This document shows, in pieces, positions 62,901 through 64,000 of a DNA stretch of 64,000 bases; positions within the stretch are counted from its first letter, which is position 1; every line of letters starts with the position of its first letter. The stretch is from Harmothoe impar (Eukaryota; Annelida; Polychaeta; Phyllodocida; Polynoidae). The notes below the pieces were generated by a model. The model was not told where the DNA came from and did not search any database. It worked only from the letters and a program-made list of their open reading frames with translations. Both the position numbers and the translations under genes were made by a program. The DNA is taken from positions 35,426,025 to 35,490,024 of the forward strand of contig OX381714.1 in NCBI GenBank assembly GCA_947462335.1, read 5' to 3'.

Positions 62901-64000
62901 AGTGTGAACCAAACAGAATTAGGTTAACATCCGAGAGGTAGATTTGAAAATCCTTTTTCGATACAGATATAGAAGGGTACCCTGTAAGGCATTGCCCTGG
63001 AGACAGCTGTACCACTGTGACCTTATTTATTGAAGGCTGCTTCAGGGATCACCAACACAGAATCTTTATGGATTCACCTGCTAGGCTTGGGGAATTGAGG
63101 GCATCTATATTAAAATTACTTGCTGTGCAAGGCCAGAGCCAAACTGGACACACCATAGCTATTTTCCATCGAGGACAACCAGGAATTAATATTTTATTAA
63201 GAAGTTTTTCTCACAATTTACAGTATCATATGTAATTGATAATTATGTTGAAAAGACCTACTAAGACATATCTCAGAAAAAGAGTTGCAATATTGAGATG
63301 AGGTAGATAGAAACAACTGTCAATATACATCCAATATTATCTACCTACTTCATAAACATTGACTCATAATGAAATGTTTACCTAATGAAAGGTATTTACA
63401 TAGTATGTCCTCCTTTCATTTTGGCATCACTCAAACATAATGAACAGCCCTGAAGTAAGAATTGGTAGACGCCATTCTACTGCATGCCTGTGATATCGTT
63501 GACAAAGCACAACGTTATCTAGAGATATCAAAATTCCTAGACTTATTATAATTGAGTGCAAGCTTTAACAGACCATCAACATCGTTCAAAAGTTACTTTT
63601 AGTGTTCCCGCATATCACATTACCCATCAACGAGAAGCTACTGGCAGTGTAGTCCCCATCGTAACCTAGCAACCACGTGAAGAAGGTGAAAAATACAACC
63701 ATAATAAACGTGTGCCACAAATTGGGAGCTGGGGAGCAGCTCAAAGTAAGCAGGGTTGGGCAGGGGTCCCTTGCAATTACAAGAGCAGCTCTTTATGTGC
63801 CAATTCCAAGGCCGTCTGGGTGGGTGCATGTTGAGATCCATGAACACTAAGACCCCTTTCTTCACTATAACCCCTGAATTATTAAACATTTCAAATCATA
63901 TTCTTCCTCCAGTGGGGCGCCTCATGTTAAGGCTGCATTCAATATAATAGGCAGTTTGAGCAGCTCGGTGGTGGGTTCAGTAAGGTAATGAGCAGGTTGT
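59950..64000. repeat. Tandem array, unit 4, running off the window
   Basis: 59,961-60,115 matches 46,085-46,205, sharing GGCTGGAGACCACCCACCTT. 60,590-60,850 matches 47,195-47,470, 61,700-62,020 matches 47,835-48,145, 63,039-63,120 matches 48,799-48,880 and 63,726-63,930 matches 49,125-49,320. A minus frame of 174 codons at 61,011-61,535 has no support. Confidence 0.75.
62078..62130. mobile_element. Fragment of the CCCAGTGGGCAC MITE family
   Basis: CAGTGGGCACGGAGTGAATTC followed by TTAACATTGG matches one end and the interior of the MITE at 9,723-9,819. The other end is missing or diverged. This stretch is not in units 1 and 2. Confidence 0.6.

Noticed and set aside
48799..63120. Repeated blocks as mutually exclusive exons of the Ig gene
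   Set aside because: The indels break every frame, and candidate GT/AG borders are not conserved between copies.

Overview
The window is animal nuclear DNA, most likely from a marine invertebrate. The evidence is an exon pair with consensus splice sites and matching phase, an intron of about 8.9 kb, Ty3/Gypsy and Penelope-like retroelements, many TA-flanked MITEs, and AT-rich non-coding DNA. The species cannot be fixed; a mollusc or other lophotrochozoan is my guess, and a hemichordate or amphioxus is possible. I see no bacterial operon, CRISPR array or intact tRNA/rRNA gene.

Layout: (1) 1-11,850 is a nested transposon stack. A Penelope-like element (PLE, minus strand, with a hammerhead ribozyme motif at its 5' side) was split by a 4.5-kb DNA transposon with very long inverted termini (5,976-10,488). 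The PLE was also cut by a Ty3/Gypsy element whose 5' LTR ends at 5,627. The Gypsy gag is itself broken by a 505-bp foldback carrying two opposed tRNA-like sequences (2,551-3,055). The long-TIR transposon holds a pogo-like MITE full of minisatellites, a 97-bp MITE and a decayed ORF (7,745-9,708) that I read as a FEN/XPG-like nuclease with a Cys-rich tail. (2) 12,180-19,360 is a diverged tandem duplication of non-coding DNA. (3) 19,360-34,000 has no gene I can support; it holds a small duplication, a MITE and a few GC-rich, motif-bearing islands. (4) 34,139-44,224 carries the only host gene parts I trust: two minus-strand exons, 196 bp and 992 bp, of an immunoglobulin-superfamily protein. Their large intron is packed with transposons, including a 3.1-kb element with a 7-bp target-site duplication and a 1.56-kb element containing about 34 forkhead core motifs. 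(5) 46,000-64,000 is a tandem array of about four diverged, non-coding units of 3-5 kb, with one segment inverted, plus several MITEs, a minisatellite and a perfect 28-bp palindrome. It lies 5' of the known exons, so it is probably intronic or upstream DNA of the same gene.

The genes do not form a pathway. The biology here is a host Ig gene embedded in repeat DNA, with transposons that spread dense transcription-factor-like motifs: nuclear-receptor half-sites, forkhead cores and YY1-like sites.
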